Shown: piece after piece, positions 33,492 through 45,900 of the stretch
Numbering within the stretch: the stretch's first letter is position 1
Layout: the number at the start of each line of letters is the position of its first letter
Source: Emmonsiellopsis sp. PD_33
Taxonomy: Eukaryota; Ascomycota; Eurotiomycetes; Onygenales; Ajellomycetaceae
Length of the DNA: 64,000 bases
Reading direction: 5' to 3'
NCBI GenBank assembly: GCA_032988165.1
Contig: JANTQF010000022.1
Coordinates: 1-64,000, forward strand
Program-made: the position numbers and the translations under genes
Notes under the pieces: model-generated
The model's database searches: none
What the model saw: the letters and a program-made list of their open reading frames with translations, nothing else
Told to the model about the DNA's origin: nothing

Positions 33492-34740
33492 CTAGAAGAA
33501 GAATGCATTGCCTTGGTTATCCCTCCTGATGCTGCTCATCTTTTCCTCAAATTCTTTCCCGGGTTCATATTCTCGCCAAAGACTGGCGGGGAAGATGTGC
33601 TTATTTCGCTCGAACCATCTCCGGTCCACCACTTTGGTGAAAGTTGGGTCCATATCCGCGCCTTCGAGCGGAGGCTGATTTTCGGGATCATCGCTGGTTG
33701 GCGGCGCAGTGTTCGTGTAGTCGAAGAGCAGTCCAGAACCAGAGAAATTCGGAATTCGGTTTGCGATAAAGTAGTAGAATTCGTAGTGCTACAAATCTTT
33801 TGATTAGTGTCTCACTCATAGGGTCAAGGGGCCGTGCAAATGGATGCCCATATTTACTTACGTGTGGGACGATAACATTCCCTCTCACACACATTAGATC
33901 GTCTACGCCCACCCTCGCCCATTCCCTGCGGTTATCCCTTCGCCCCCTTCCGCCGCCGCCAGCACCCCCAACGCCTAGTTCCGCGCCCACCTTACGGCAG
34001 CGCTCAAGGAATAACCATATCGGATCCCCTTTCTTTACTTTCACGCTCCCCGCTGGAATATTGGTTCCGTCATAGAAAACAAACGGTATCGAGATCTCAG
34101 TAGCTTTAACCGTTTCTTGGAGAGCCAGGAACTCGCGACGGAGGGCATCTCGAGTTTGGGCTTCAGCCTCTAGTGCGGATTTTGTGACGACTTTCGGAGG
34201 AGGGGCGGATAAATTTGGATTTGGCGCAATTCGTCGCGCAGGGGGCTTGGGACCCTCTTCGATAGGTGTCTTGGAGGGAGATTTGCGATCTTTCGTATTT
34301 TCGGAGGTATTGGCGGAGTCCTCTGTTATATCGTCTCCATCATCGTCGCCAAATGATAGTTTGCTCTTTGCAAGATGCGCTATCTTCTTCTTTTTCTTCT
34401 TCGGTAGTTGCGCGGATCCGTTTCGCGGCGTCAAGGCACTGTGCTTTGTCCGTTAGTTAATATTCAAAGGCGCGGGCGGGGAGCCGGAAGCTTACCCGTC
34501 AGTTGTTTCTCCACCGGAAGGCGTAGCACTTCTGGCGGTTCCCTGCGTAAATCTGCCTAGGGATTTATCGTGCGCTTCTCTCTCTTTCTGCTCAAGGACT
34601 TCTGCTCTCCGCTTCCGGAAATCTGAGAGATGGACCAGGCCGACGGTTTGCGATTTCAACAGGTCCTCGGCGGAGGCTGTCTGGTTTGTGAACGAGCGTG
34701 GGGTCGAAGTTCGACTGTTAGGGTCCGAAGAAGTCGCCAT
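33492..34740 (-). CDS. XAP5/FAM50 family protein
   Basis: Three exons on the minus strand: 34496-34740, 33862-34438 and 33492-33788, giving 372 aa. A Lys-rich nuclear-type signal (PKKKKKKIAHLAKSKLSF) opens the second exon. The diagnostic XAP5 core follows: SIPFVFYDGTNIPAGSVKVK, then KKGDPIWLFLERCRK, VGVDDLMCVRGNVIVPH and, across intron 2, HYEFYYFIANR. The last part (FTKVVDRRWFERNKHIFP and SLWREYEPGKEF) is also family-typical. FAM50/XAP5 proteins are nuclear and associate with spliceosomes and chromatin in other eukaryotes. A Gly/Arg insertion (GGAGGGGRGRRDNRREW) interrupts the core and looks lineage-specific. The gene is divergent from FIP1 with 392 bp between start codons. Confidence 0.85.
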
Positions 34741-35132
34741 GGCACGCGAATAGTAAAAGATAGTAATATTGGAAAATATGACTGGTTGAGGTTGTGTCTT
34801 CAGTTGCTCTGCGCCGCAAGATCGAGGTTGATAGAGCCCGGATCACGTGACGGTCAATTCTGCTTCCAGGGTTCGTCGCGTTGTTTTTGTCTCTGTGAAT
34901 TAATTAGAATGATGAATTATTTACTTATTTCTGTCATGTAAATACTCTGGACTTTTTGCATTCAACATTTGTTAACGGTCTTGAGTTCTTCATCCCCTCT
35001 GCGCCTCCGGAGCTGTGACAGGCAGTTCCAGCCGAAAAGCTTGTTCCAAGCTCCAAAGCTTCAACAAACCACAGTCGCATCAGCAACGAGCACCACGCCA
35101 CACCTCCAACAAGCTCTCCTTTACCTATCCAA
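34741..35132. promoter_or_regulatory. Divergent promoter region XAP5 / FIP1
   Basis: 392 bp between two start codons facing away from each other; both 5' UTRs and promoters must lie here. No specific motif is claimed. Confidence 0.5.
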
Positions 35133-36380
35133 ATGTCTACAATGATGGAGGAAGACGACGATGACCTCTACAATCCCGGAACCGCTATTCCCACGACGGA
35201 GACCTCGAAGAGTGAGGCGATTATAGACAGTACCATGGGGATGGAGGGAACAGAACAAGGAGGGCAAGAAGAGGAAGAAGAGGAAGAGGAAGAGGAAGAA
35301 GAAGATGAAGTCAGTCATCAATTGATAAGTTTACACCTTAAGCTGCTAGGTGCTGACTGCGCTGTAGGATGACTTCAAAATCATAACAGATAGCGCCCCG
35401 GAGGCAATGCTAGAGTAAGTCCCCTCGTCTCTCGATGTGTTGAAATGCGCTTATCGAAGGATAGACAACCTCGACATGCTACTCTGCGAAATGAACCTCT
35501 ACGACCCTCTTCCGTTGACGCGACAAGCACACCAAAAGCCCCGACTCCATCGATCGTGCCCAAAGTCGGCACGCCCACCCTTCCACCCACCGCAGTCGCA
35601 AAGCCGGCAGCCCCTCAAAAGCCTGGCTCCGCCTACCCCGCTCAGCACACCTCAACGATAGATGTAAATATCAACCCAGTACACCCAGCTACTTCCAAAC
35701 CTATTCTTTCGACCGATTTGGATGCCGATTTCCCCACCGAAAATGACAAGCCATGGCGCAGACCTGGGTCGGATATCACAGATTATTTCAACTATGGGTT
35801 TGACGAGTTCACGTGGGCAAGTTACTGTCTTAAACAACAAGGGCTGCGGAAGGACGTTGTCGACCAGAAGAAACAGATGGACGAGATGCACGCGTTCCTT
35901 GGTGGCGGGCTGCCGGGAATGCCAGGTCCAACTCCAACACCCGGTCCGGGACCGGGAACTCCAAACGTAGTCCCCGGCGGAGCTACTCCAGGCCCACCAC
36001 AAGGCGCTGGACCTCCTAACCAAATGCCGGGAATGCCTCCGGGAATGCCTGCTGGGATGCCTGCTGGGATGCAGGAAATGTCGCAGGACATGATGCAAGG
36101 GATGTTAACGGGAATGATGGCACAAGGATTGGATCCATCCGCAATGGATCCCATGACGTTCATGCAACATGCGCAGGCCATGATGGGAGGAGGAGGTGGG
36201 CCAGGCCCTGGACCGGGACCGGGCCCTGGTGGTCCGCCGGGGGGACAACCGGGTTTCGGTGGACAGCCGCCTGGACAACCCTTCGGAGTGCCCGGGGGAG
36301 GCCAGCCGCCAATGGGATATGGAGGTTACGAGCAACGGGGTGGAGGGTTTGTAAGAGGAAAGGGAGGACGGAGGTGGTGA
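35133..36380 (+). CDS. FIP1: Pre-mRNA polyadenylation factor Fip1
   Basis: Three exons: 35133-35309, 35368-35414 and 35465-36380, giving 379 aa. The N-terminus is very acidic, with a run of 13 Glu encoded by a GAA/GAG microsatellite. The short exon 2 encodes DDFKIITDSAPEAML. The Fip1 signature KPWRRPGSDITDYFNYGFDE, followed by FTWASYCLKQQ, is at about residues 168-200 and is unmistakable. The C-terminal third is Pro/Gly/Met-rich (repeated PGMP and GPGPGPG) and ends in an RG-type tail (RGGGFVRGKGGRRW). Fip1 tethers poly(A) polymerase to the cleavage and polyadenylation factor in the nucleus. The acceptor at 35464 (GATAG) is chosen because the nearer CGAAG acceptor gives the wrong frame; this junction is the least certain part of the model. 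Confidence 0.85.
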
Positions 36381-36875
36381 TATGATCACCCGGATACTAT
36401 GGATTATGGATTCTTTGTGCGGTGGCTACAACCAGTTGGCTGGGTTCTTATTGTGTTTCTTGCTTCGCATGTTTTTCTACTTCAATTTGGACTATCTAGG
36501 CGTTTTGTTCTATTACCAGACAGACGAGCGATAGACCTCGGGAACGAGCAAATGAGAATATGTCGATATATAGCTACACTTTTTGCCCCTGTTGCCCAGA
36601 CAAACCGTAGCATTTCTCCAGAATCCGGGGAAGTTTGTCCTGTTTGCATGCTTGGCGCTGGGATCCGCGCTAAGCCTAGTTGGGCCAGGAGCTAGCCCAG
36701 CTGCTCCCGAAAGTCTTGGCATTTCTTCTGGAAATTTCTCAGCAGAAAAAAAGGTCAACAGCGATTCATTCCTCTTCTCCATCTCTCCAACCCGCCCTTT
36801 TCAATTGATTGTTCTTGTCCTTCCGTCGAACCCGATTTCAATTCTCATTTCCCTCCTCAATCTCCATATTTCACA
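36381..36875. other. Intergenic region FIP1 to HSP10
   Basis: 3' flank of FIP1 and promoter/5' UTR of HSP10, including the heat-shock element. The 90 bp before the start are pyrimidine-rich, as in many highly expressed fungal genes. Confidence 0.5.
36726..36738 (+). promoter_or_regulatory. Heat-shock element upstream of hsp10
   Basis: TTCTGGAAATTTC is a perfect three-unit element (TTCnnGAAnnTTC), the established binding site of heat-shock factor Hsf1. It lies 138 bp before the HSP10 start codon, in the expected place for a chaperonin gene. Confidence 0.7.
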
Positions 36876-37500
36876 ATGGTGAGCCCTCTTCCCACGTCGC
36901 ATCATTTGTTTTTGTCCGCGATCACCTACCTACCCGAGGACCCCTTGGCCCGACTTGCTAGCCATCTATACCCGATTATCTTTTCTAACAGTAGAAATTG
37001 TCAATTAGGCCGCCCTTCGCAGCATTAAGAACCTTGCCCCCCTCTTGGACCGTGTCCTCGTTCAGAGAATAAAGGCCGAATCCAAGACCGCCTCCGGCAT
37101 CTTCCTCCCCGAGAGCTCCGTCAAGGACCTCAATGAGGCCAAGGTCCTCGCTGTTGGACCTGGCGCTCTCGATAAGAAGGGTAACCGCATCACCATGGGT
37201 GTCAAGGCTGGTGATAAAGTTTTGATTCCTCAGGTATGTCCCATTTGGAGGGTTGGAGTGTTGGAACGACATTGTTTCTGTCGATAAAACATCAGAGAAC
37301 CAGTGGAGTCGGGCAGGATTGGAGATGAAATACTGACGTTGCCATTTCTAGTTCGGCGGAAGCCCAGTTAAGATCGGAGAGGAGGAGTACCAGCTATTCA
37401 GAGACTCCGAGTACGTTGCACCCGCACTTTATCCCTCCTCGGAGACACCATATTTAACCAAAGGAATAACTGTAGGATCCTCGCGAAGATCAACGAGTAG
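36876..37500 (+). CDS. HSP10: Mitochondrial 10-kDa chaperonin (Hsp10/Cpn10)
   Basis: Four exons: 36876-36878, 37009-37233, 37352-37410 and 37476-37500, giving 103 aa, the normal family length. The first exon within the coding region is only the ATG, immediately followed by donor GTGAGC. The protein then reads AALRSIKNLAPLLDRVLVQR and continues with the mobile-loop segment KTASGIFLPESSVKDLNEAK. GDKVLIPQ|FGGSPVKIGEEEY follows, and it ends with EILAKINE. Hsp10 caps Hsp60 in the mitochondrial matrix and assists folding of imported proteins. The N-terminus serves as an uncleaved matrix-targeting sequence in this family. Regulation by heat shock is likely from the upstream Hsf1 site. The splice just after the start codon separates the promoter/5' UTR from the rest of the protein. 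Confidence 0.92.
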
Positions 37501-39771
37501 ACAATCCTTGTCTGCACCACCAACTCCCCATCATTTTCAGGTCGCGCCATGAATAAACCAATCCATATGTCCCTCCCGCGAACGCGCAATGTTTCATCGA
37601 AGATCTGAAAGCTGTACAATATATGTAATATCATGAGAATTCGGACCCCACGCACACGCACATCCTCCCGAGGAAACAAAGAAAGATATTCAAAAAAAAA
37701 TATGCAACAAAAAAACATTAAAAATGAATTTATGCAGTTGGAAGATCGACGAATGTAGGGGCGAGGAAAGGGCAGCAAGCAAGCTCGGATACACAAGTCG
37801 CTTCAAGTGGCATCTTTACGCCCCAACTCGTCAGTGACTGACTCGGCGCTGCATGCAATGGTGGTCTTTCGGGTAATACCGAACCATCAACCTGCACGTC
37901 CCTTCCTTGTTGCGCGTCTATCTGTCTTGGCTGCCTCTAGCTTTGCATACTTTGACCTATCACGCTATTTTTCTTCATTGTTTGTGTTATATTCCCGCCC
38001 CCGTCGGTCAACTCAGAGCATAGTTTCAAAATATGATGATATCTCCTCTCACGTTCTTGATGATTTGCATCTTGATCTTTTCCATCTAGTTGGGACCCTC
38101 CGGGGGGGGGGTTCAAGTTTACGCCAGCCACGGGAAATCTTTGGCTCTCAACTGTTTCCCCTATGCAGACTCGGATAATCCTCGCCACCACGGCGTTAAA
38201 TGTGCATCCCAGCATCCATCACATAGTTAGCCTGGCCCTCCGCATCAGGTACGATTGTTGAATCATTCACCCAACCAATTATATCCACGAGGAAGATCAC
38301 CCTACGACCTGCAGGAATGAGATGCATCCATCAATACCCCTAGTACAGTGTACAGTGCCTTCGACCCCTGAAAATAGCAACAAATTCCCACCGCAGATGC
38401 GGTTCCGGGGAGCTGTTAGTCCGCCCGGCAATCGTAGCCGTAGATCTAAGCACCCGTATCCATGGGGAGAAGATCGCCCAGCCTGCTGCAGGCGGCTAGT
38501 TATGCAAAGCACGGGAGATCTCTGCACCTGAGGAAGAGAGTATCCTTTCTGGGAGGAAAGTTGTCTACCTTGCCGATGTCTGCGGTTCTGTGAATGTTGC
38601 ATTGGACCGGACGTTCTCTGGTGTACAGTGGTGAAGGGGGACGAAATTCGGGTCTCACTACCGGCTGCTAAGCCCCTTATAGTAGGTCGGGGCTGAAGGG
38701 GGGATTAGATTGTTCTCCGATCGTCTGTAAACATCAAGGAACCTTCGGTTTCGGGTGCTGGCCCTGAAGACGGGAGGAAACTGATATATAATCATCTCTG
38801 CGTGGAAGTCACCCGCGGCTGTCTGTATGCCACTGCAGCCAACTAAGGGGATCTCCAGGGAGACAACTATGGATGCAAGCCAAAGACGAGTGCCAACAGA
38901 GGTACATTAGCTGTTTGATGTTGTGCATTGTCAGAAGCTCAATGAATCGACTTTGTTCAAGAGTTGGATGTGTTCCGTGGTTAACGGACGAGGATAATCC
39001 ATTGTCTGGGGAGGTCCGATTTAGGTTCTCGGTCTAGCCGGAATAGGACGCGATCAGCCGCACCCGTCGACCATCCACGGCTCCATCCCTCCATCCTCGA
39101 TCAACGACACCTCTCTCAACCAGCATTCGAAGAATGAACCGGCCGCGAAGGCAGCTATTATCTATTATCGATTCATCGCATACCCAGATTCGCGTCGCAA
39201 TGCAATGATTACGGAAGCCTGATGATCACTGCTGTCGTTTGCTCCAAACTGGCAGAGATGGACAGACCCAATACCAGGTGTTGGGTAAAGCAGACCGTTC
39301 CCCATCCATGCCAACTGATCGGCCTTTGTTTACGGCCATGGCTTACTCTGTATTGTTCCCCGAATTTGTGACTATGCCTTTGCGCTGTGGAACCATATTT
39401 GCTGCTTCGCGAATAGGCAGATTGTTGATCAATGGCTATGATACGGTATTAGCCAGCCTAATATCGTCGGCTTCCTCTTATTCCAATTCTATTAAATAGC
39501 GGGCAGGAACCTTTCATCTCCTGGCACTTTGTTTTTGTTTTATTCACATATCGAGTACTTATTTTTTGGTCAGCATCAAGGAAGGCTTAAAACGATACAC
39601 AGAACAATATATTCTAGGTAAGTCCATTTTCCATGATGAGTCGCTCTCGTTTGCTGAACACCTGTAGATTTATTCGAGATGCGGTGATTTGGTGCATTGG
39701 ATTGTGCCTAAAAAATTTTTTGCTTCGAATCACGGCACCGTATTTTCGACCCCTGATATCCGGTGCCGAAA
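37501..39771. other. Gene-poor intergenic region
   Basis: 2.3 kb without a supported gene. Frames such as minus 37398-37796, plus 37807-38178 and plus 39239-39499 lack domains and splice partners. A G homopolymer of about 10 lies near 38,101-38,110. CG use is normal. The last few hundred bases should hold the promoter of the secreted AA9-like gene. Confidence 0.4.
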
Positions 39772-42089
39772 ATGGTTCGCAGCAATGCATTATCCGCCTG
39801 GCTGGCTGTGGGGCTTTTGGGGATTGCCCAAGCCAGTCCCATCTGGCCAAAAATGCCCATCGAGTCGTCCGAGCCGAAAGATAACGAATGCAGTAAGATG
39901 AATGAGGGTCTTTCAGCATTGCGCCTCCCTATTAGTCCCTTCCCTACCGAGGATATTTCGTGTGGTATGATTGAACTACTGTTTTTCTTTTTTGCCTTTT
40001 GACGAGCTAGCACCCACTAATTATTGAAGTAGATGGAAATACTGAGCCCCTTCAAGTATGCCCCGCCGGTCAGGACTCGGTAGCGAATTTCTTCTCCTCT
40101 GAGCACGGAGATCGCTCCAAGCCTGGCGCCTTGGACCCTAATCGGAAGGGAGCATGTGCGATTTACTTGAAGAAGATTCCCTCGCCAACTGAAATCAATT
40201 ATTCGGGGCTTGCTGGATGGTTTAAGGTGTGGGAGTATAGCCAGGTAGATGGAAAATGGTGCACCGACCAGATGATAGAGCAAGGGGGACTTTTGCCCGC
40301 CAAGATCCCGAAGAGCATAAAAGGTGGTTACTATCTCCTACGTGCTGAGATTATCGACATCAACCTGGCCGACAGCAGTTATAGTCCGCGGTATTACGGC
40401 GGCTGCAAACTGCTTCAGATCCACGCTTCCGGCACGGAAAACCCAGGCACATACAGTATTATGAGGGATCATTACAAGGACTATGTTTTGGCAGTGAAAG
40501 GAGCAGTAAAGCACAAAGAACAGCCCGGTGGCATACCTTTGCCGGGCCTTCCTCCCATCTACGACCTTCGTTGGAACCCGGTGAACCCTCCCTCCGCTGG
40601 CCTTGGAGCTGCAACTTTTGGAGGCGCCAAAACAACAGGTGCTGCTGAGCCAGGGATTCGAGAGCGAGGCGTCGTTGGTACTCATGCCCCCCCTATTACT
40701 TCGAAACCTGAACCAACAGCAACAGCTAAAGCTTTCCGCTTCCGTCGAGATGATATCAAAACCTGGACCACTATCAGAGCTGCCCATGGGCTAGGCAAGG
40801 GTGATGATGACACACCCACATCAACATGTTCCCACAGTGATCCTGCCAACACCTTCCCCTGCACCCCTAGGATTGGTCAGGGTATCATTGTTACTACTAA
40901 ATCCCCAACTTCTGCACCACCTCCACCACCTCCACCCCCAACTGCACCACCAGCGCCACCAGCACCACCTCCACCACCTCCACCACCTCCAGCAAAACGT
41001 TCCAAACGTGCTCCTGCCACATCATCATGTTCCCACAGTGATCCTGCCAACACCTTCCCCTGCACCCCTAGGATGGGCCAGGGTATCATTGTTACTACTA
41101 AATCCCCAACATCTGCACCACCTCCACCACCTCCACCCCCAACTTCTGCGCCACCTCCGCCACCTCCAGCAAAACTTTCCAAACGTGCCCCTGCCACATC
41201 ATCATGTTCCCGGAGTGATCCTGCCAACACCTTCCCCTGTACCCCTAGGATTGGTCAGGGTATCATTGTTACTACTAAATCTCCAACATCTACACCACCT
41301 CCACCACCTCCACCCCCAACTTCTGCACCACCTGCACCACCAGCACCACCAGCACCACCAGCACCACCAGCACCACCTCCATCACCACCTGCACCACCTG
41401 CGCCACCTCCATCACCTCCACCGAAACGCCGCGCATCTCCAACGAGGCCACTGCTTCGTGAACGGGAACTAGATGACAAAGCGCCATTCACTCAGGGCTG
41501 CCAATCGAAGACAACGGAAAGACTCCCTCCCTCTGTAGAGATTCCATGGTGCCCGCCGAAGAATTCTCGTCTGATGGCTCGCGAGCGGGTTAGAGATACA
41601 AAATTTCCAGACGAAGGAGAAGAGGAAATAAAAGAGTCACCCACTCGGGTAATTAGCGAGTTTGAGAGACGTGGGCACCCTACGACATATCCGAATCCAG
41701 ATTACTGGCCACTTAAGCCAACTCCTCTGAAGCCTCCAACGGTTGTCCGAGAGTCTCCGGAAGACACCAGATCTGAACCACCCACAGATCAAGATCTGAG
41801 TGTATCCCCCATTGAACAGCGGGCAGAGCAAGATACGGCCGGCAACCAACCCCTTGAGCCGAACCCTTCAGACTCCCCTCGACCACCTAAAATGCGGCGA
41901 CCAGTTGTACCACCGACAGAGAAGCGGGTGAGGAGCCCACAGGAGGAGACCCTGACCCCGATGCTCAAGCGAACCTTGTCCTCTTCCAATAAACGTGACG
42001 TGCGACTGGCTTCTTGGGGCATCTCCCCAGATGGAAAGCCCAAGGAGGTGAATTCCGATGAGCCTGATTCTGACTCTGAAAATTCCTAG
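39772..42089 (+). CDS. Secreted AA9 (LPMO)-like protein with triple Cys/Pro module
   Basis: Two exons, 39772-39964 and 40030-42089, giving 750 aa. A signal peptide (SNALSAWLAVGLLGIAQA) starts the protein. Residues about 95-190 resemble the C-terminal half of the AA9 fold: GWFKVWEYSQVDGKWCTDQM, then AKIPKSIKGGYYLLRAEIID and YYGGCKLLQIHASG. In AA9 enzymes the mature N-terminal residue is His and the strand after LLR(A/H)E carries a second copper His. Here the mature start is Ser/Pro and the strand reads IIDIN, so both ligands appear lost and the protein is probably not an active polysaccharide monooxygenase. A module CSHSDPANTFPCTPRIGQG plus IIVTTKSPTS occurs three times (near residues 331, 398 and 457), separated by poly-Pro/Ala linkers. 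The last 220 residues are charged and disordered. Confidence 0.75.
40822..41306 (+). repeat. Three near-identical coding repeats of about 104 bp
   Basis: Units at about 40822-40925, 41024-41127 and 41203-41306 differ by only a few bases. They are joined by CCACCACCA/CCAGCACCA microsatellite DNA that encodes Pro and Ala. They make the Cys-containing module of the AA9-like protein. Confidence 0.85.
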
Positions 42090-42975
42090 AACGCCAAAGA
42101 TGCGGATATTGAGTTCGAAAATAAATCGGCATTGAAACCATAGAAAATCCACCAGGAGACGCGTTTCAACTATCCAGACCCGGAAAAACCGTGAAGGAGC
42201 AGCCTGATGCCTGCTGTTTTGTCAGAGTTGCAATGGTATGCTTTGACTGTGACCCATGGAAGGCGAACTGTGAACCCGGGAGCTACCTATGTTTGACCAC
42301 CGGGGAGAGCATACTCATTTTCTTTTTCTTTCAGCCTACCAAATTCATGCCGGGTTGCGTGGTTTTCATACTTTTTGCTTACAAAGTCGAGGACTGTGTC
42401 TAGATGACTTTCTGCCCGTCGAATGTCGTTCCTGATGACCCGAGGGAGAGAGTAGGATTATGATGCCACGCGCCCGTTTTACACATTGCTACACATGCCT
42501 TTCCCCCCACCCCCGGTCTTTCGTTAGCCCCAGGCTTATCCTTTGAGATCTCTGCCATCAAAACCCCTTATTTTTTTCGCGATGTTGTGTTGGGAGATAC
42601 TTTCGTTGACGTTCCCCCGTTTCTCCTCGCCTATTTGCCACTGCTTTCAACATCACCCCTATAATGCTCTAAAAATGAATCTATGACATACTTTCTACAT
42701 TCCAATAAGTATTTAAACGTCACGTTTGAACGTGGAAAATATAGTGACAGAGTTATTGTTGACATCCCCCCGTTCAAAGTCAACGAATAGTTAGAATTAC
42801 ACGATAGCTAATGCCTTGGGAACTGAAGGAGCGTGTACTGGTAGTATTCGTAGAAAAATAACATCGAAAGCCCCACCAAGTATATTTCTGTATAGATATA
42901 TATCGATTCTTATAGAAAGTACAACGAATTAACTCCCTCTCCCGCTCTCAACCAACCGATTCCCGCACCCCACAT
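42090..42975. other. Convergent intergenic region
   Basis: Lies between the stops of the AA9-like gene and the minus-strand DUF7102-like gene. No gene is supported; the plus frame at 42191-42403 has no domain. Confidence 0.4.
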
Positions 42976-45900
42976 TCATCCCTCCTCAACAACCAACCTC
43001 CTTTCCACCCGTGCCAAGACACGCTCACCAACTATGGACGCGAAAGCTTCCCTTCTCTCTAAAGGCGAGATACCAATGAGCCATGAAAGCGCATTCTGCA
43101 TTGGGGATTCCAGATCGAGAGTTTCGGTACGGCTATACCGGGAAACAAATTGGGTGGAATCCAATCGCCCTTCCTCTGCAGCATGATGCAAAACTACCTG
43201 TGCAGCAAAAGCATTCAAACCCACCTGGCGGAGGAATAATTCCTCTGTCGTGGGATCTTCGGGTACATTGGCTTTGCCATACCCGCTGCCGGATTCTTTG
43301 TCCTGCAACCAGGGAGCTTTCGTGTAATGCTTATTCGCGAGACTGACTAGCCACTCCGTGATGTAGGCCGCGTCATTGGGGATAAGAAGGGGTGTGATTG
43401 TCGTGAAATGACTGAGCGATTCGCAGAAGGACTTTAGGGAGTTGACTGCTTCCATGGTTCTTCTGTCGAGCTCTGCATGTGCATTTTGTGCAAACGAGTG
43501 TTGAGTTGTTGGGGGCGTGGGATAACAGACGAAGACATATAGATGTTCATATGAGAGGCAGCTGTTGGAGATTCGTTCGCGGACTGGGGAGCTGGGCTTC
43601 TTGCTCCGCGGGGAAGAAATAGGTCCATGCCCTGGAAGGTATTGGTGGGTTGCTTCCTGGGTGCTAGTTAGGAGGACACCTACGGTAGGAGAGAAAGCTA
43701 CGTCTGCCTCCTGTGTGTCGTTACTTTGTGGATTGGTGAGACCTCTAGTGCGTGGGGAGTTATGCGGGTGTTGGAGATCCCTAGAAATTTTGCTAGATCC
43801 GGCGGAAAGACTAGAATTTGCAATATCACGGAAGAGTAAAATAGGTGCTGGAGATAACAATTCGAGATTTCGGATTATGCGTCTATGTTTTTGTAGAAGT
43901 GCCGCAGATATCACGAAGGTAAGAGTTTCTGTTTGGCCAGAGGTGTCGGGAATTGGTAATAGGGGCACTGGTATGGTTTCGATTGTGGGAATTTCACCGC
44001 CGCTCTGGATTGCAGTAGTGGTCCCTGGATTTTGGATATTTCGAGCAGAGATCAATTTATTAGATGCTGTTGGAACGGGGAGATATGGACAGGCATCGAG
44101 GGTACCCTGTGGAGTTTTGCAACGAACTTCCATAAAATTGGAAAGAGAGCCTATGGCAGAAAAGTGAGGAAGTATAGAAGAGTCGATGTGAGCAGATTTA
44201 GCTGGCCTTGCAATTCTCCCAGTATTTTGAGACTTTAAATCCCAGATCCGTTTGTTAACGGGGTAGCGTTTCTCCTGCTTCCTTGAAATTTCTTTTGCTA
44301 TTTTGTTGTGTACACTGTCGGTCTTGTTCTGGGATACGGCCGTGTTTTTCTCGCCTGAGAGGCTCCGTGGCATGAGTTCCTCAACGTCATACGAGGCGAA
44401 AAGCCCGAGACTATTATGAAGCATTGATAGATCCCAAATTTCCTCGTGCTCCGTACGCGGATCGAAATTCATATCGGAAATAAAGCAGCTCAGTGCGTTA
44501 CGAGGGTCAATAGTTTCCTCCACTATTAGCCTTCTCAGTTCCTGCTTGAATGGTTTCCATTCGAGAGATTTTTCTTGTCGTGTGTCAATAGGATCCCAAA
44601 ATGGTTTGAGGTGTTCTTCCTTTTCCTTCGAAACGAACTTTTGAAGTATATTTTCCCTCTCTGCCTTGGATAAGCCAACGACTGCTGGCCAAGGAGGAAC
44701 AGCGGTGGAAGGATTTAGGTTTGGAACTGGACACCTAGTCAGGGCATCTATGCCTCGAATGCGTTCGTCGTATAATTTGCTCTCAATTTCCTTCATGGCA
44801 GCTCTTGCAATTTCTGCCAGCTCGGCTTCTAGTATCTGGTTTGGTTCAATATCCATTTCGGCATTGAAAGGCCACTCGGGAACTCCACCAGAGCGAGTGA
44901 TGGCTTCCAATATATCTACATCTTCTTCTGCAGGACGCTTCCTTGTCGACATGGGTGGCGTAATTGGCCCTTCCACTTTCAAGTTTTCAAACCTATTTCT
45001 ACCGTCAGGTGATATCTTGAAGTCCGAGACGTCTTTGCAGGCAACAGAGCTTGAAAGTTTACCAGGCGAGGAAACCTGACATGCAGCCCCATTAATTTTG
45101 GCGAGAAACTTGGTGGCTGCTTCTTCGCGCTTTGCTGTTGGTGTGTCTTTGGATTCCACGTCCCCGACATCTTGATGAACTAGTATTGGAGGGGTATGGG
45201 GTTCCGTGAGGACTTCTAACTCCATGCAGGGAGAAGAAGGCATGAAAGGAGAAGGGATCTCCTCTCGCGGTAACAAAGTAGGGGTTAATGCCTCTTGGAC
45301 CCCTTTCTGGTTTCCTGTTAGCTTGATGTGTTCTAAACATCTAAATTCAAGGATAACGAACCTTCCATGGACAAAAGCCCTGCTCGACCAGTCCACCATC
45401 GACATCTCCAACTTCCGTGCTCCCACCCCTGGCCTCCTGAATAAGCATCACGATCTCCTTCGTACAATCTAACTTCTCCCTTTGGGTTGTTTCCCATATT
45501 CGTCGTGGCTCGTCCCAGAACCCCTTAGGTAAGGCTAATCCTTCATCCTTCTCATCGCTAACTGTTTCAAACGGAAGGTCCATCTCCATACAGTCCAGCG
45601 AAGTACTTTGTCGGAAAGATCGCATATCAAGTTCATGGTCGGTCTTCAACATGGGCAAATCGCATTTAAGGTTCCGAACACGGTGGAGATTTGGTAGGTA
45701 TTCCTCCTCGTCATAGTTGTAGTTCGACGATGCATAAGGGTCTGGCTTGTGTTCGAGCTTAGAAATAGACGACAACAACGCTGCGCTTGACCGGCTAACA
45801 TCCAGTTTCTCTCTCGTCCTTATCTGCATTTCATGGCGTATAGCGCACAAATCAATATCTTGAGTATTGACAGGATCGCATAGAGATGCCTGTATGTCCT

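Noticed and set aside
40877..41491. Long antisense frames rich in Gly/Val opposite the AA9-like gene
   Set aside because: They are the reverse reading of CCA/CCT microsatellite linkers, and have no start context, domain or splice signals.
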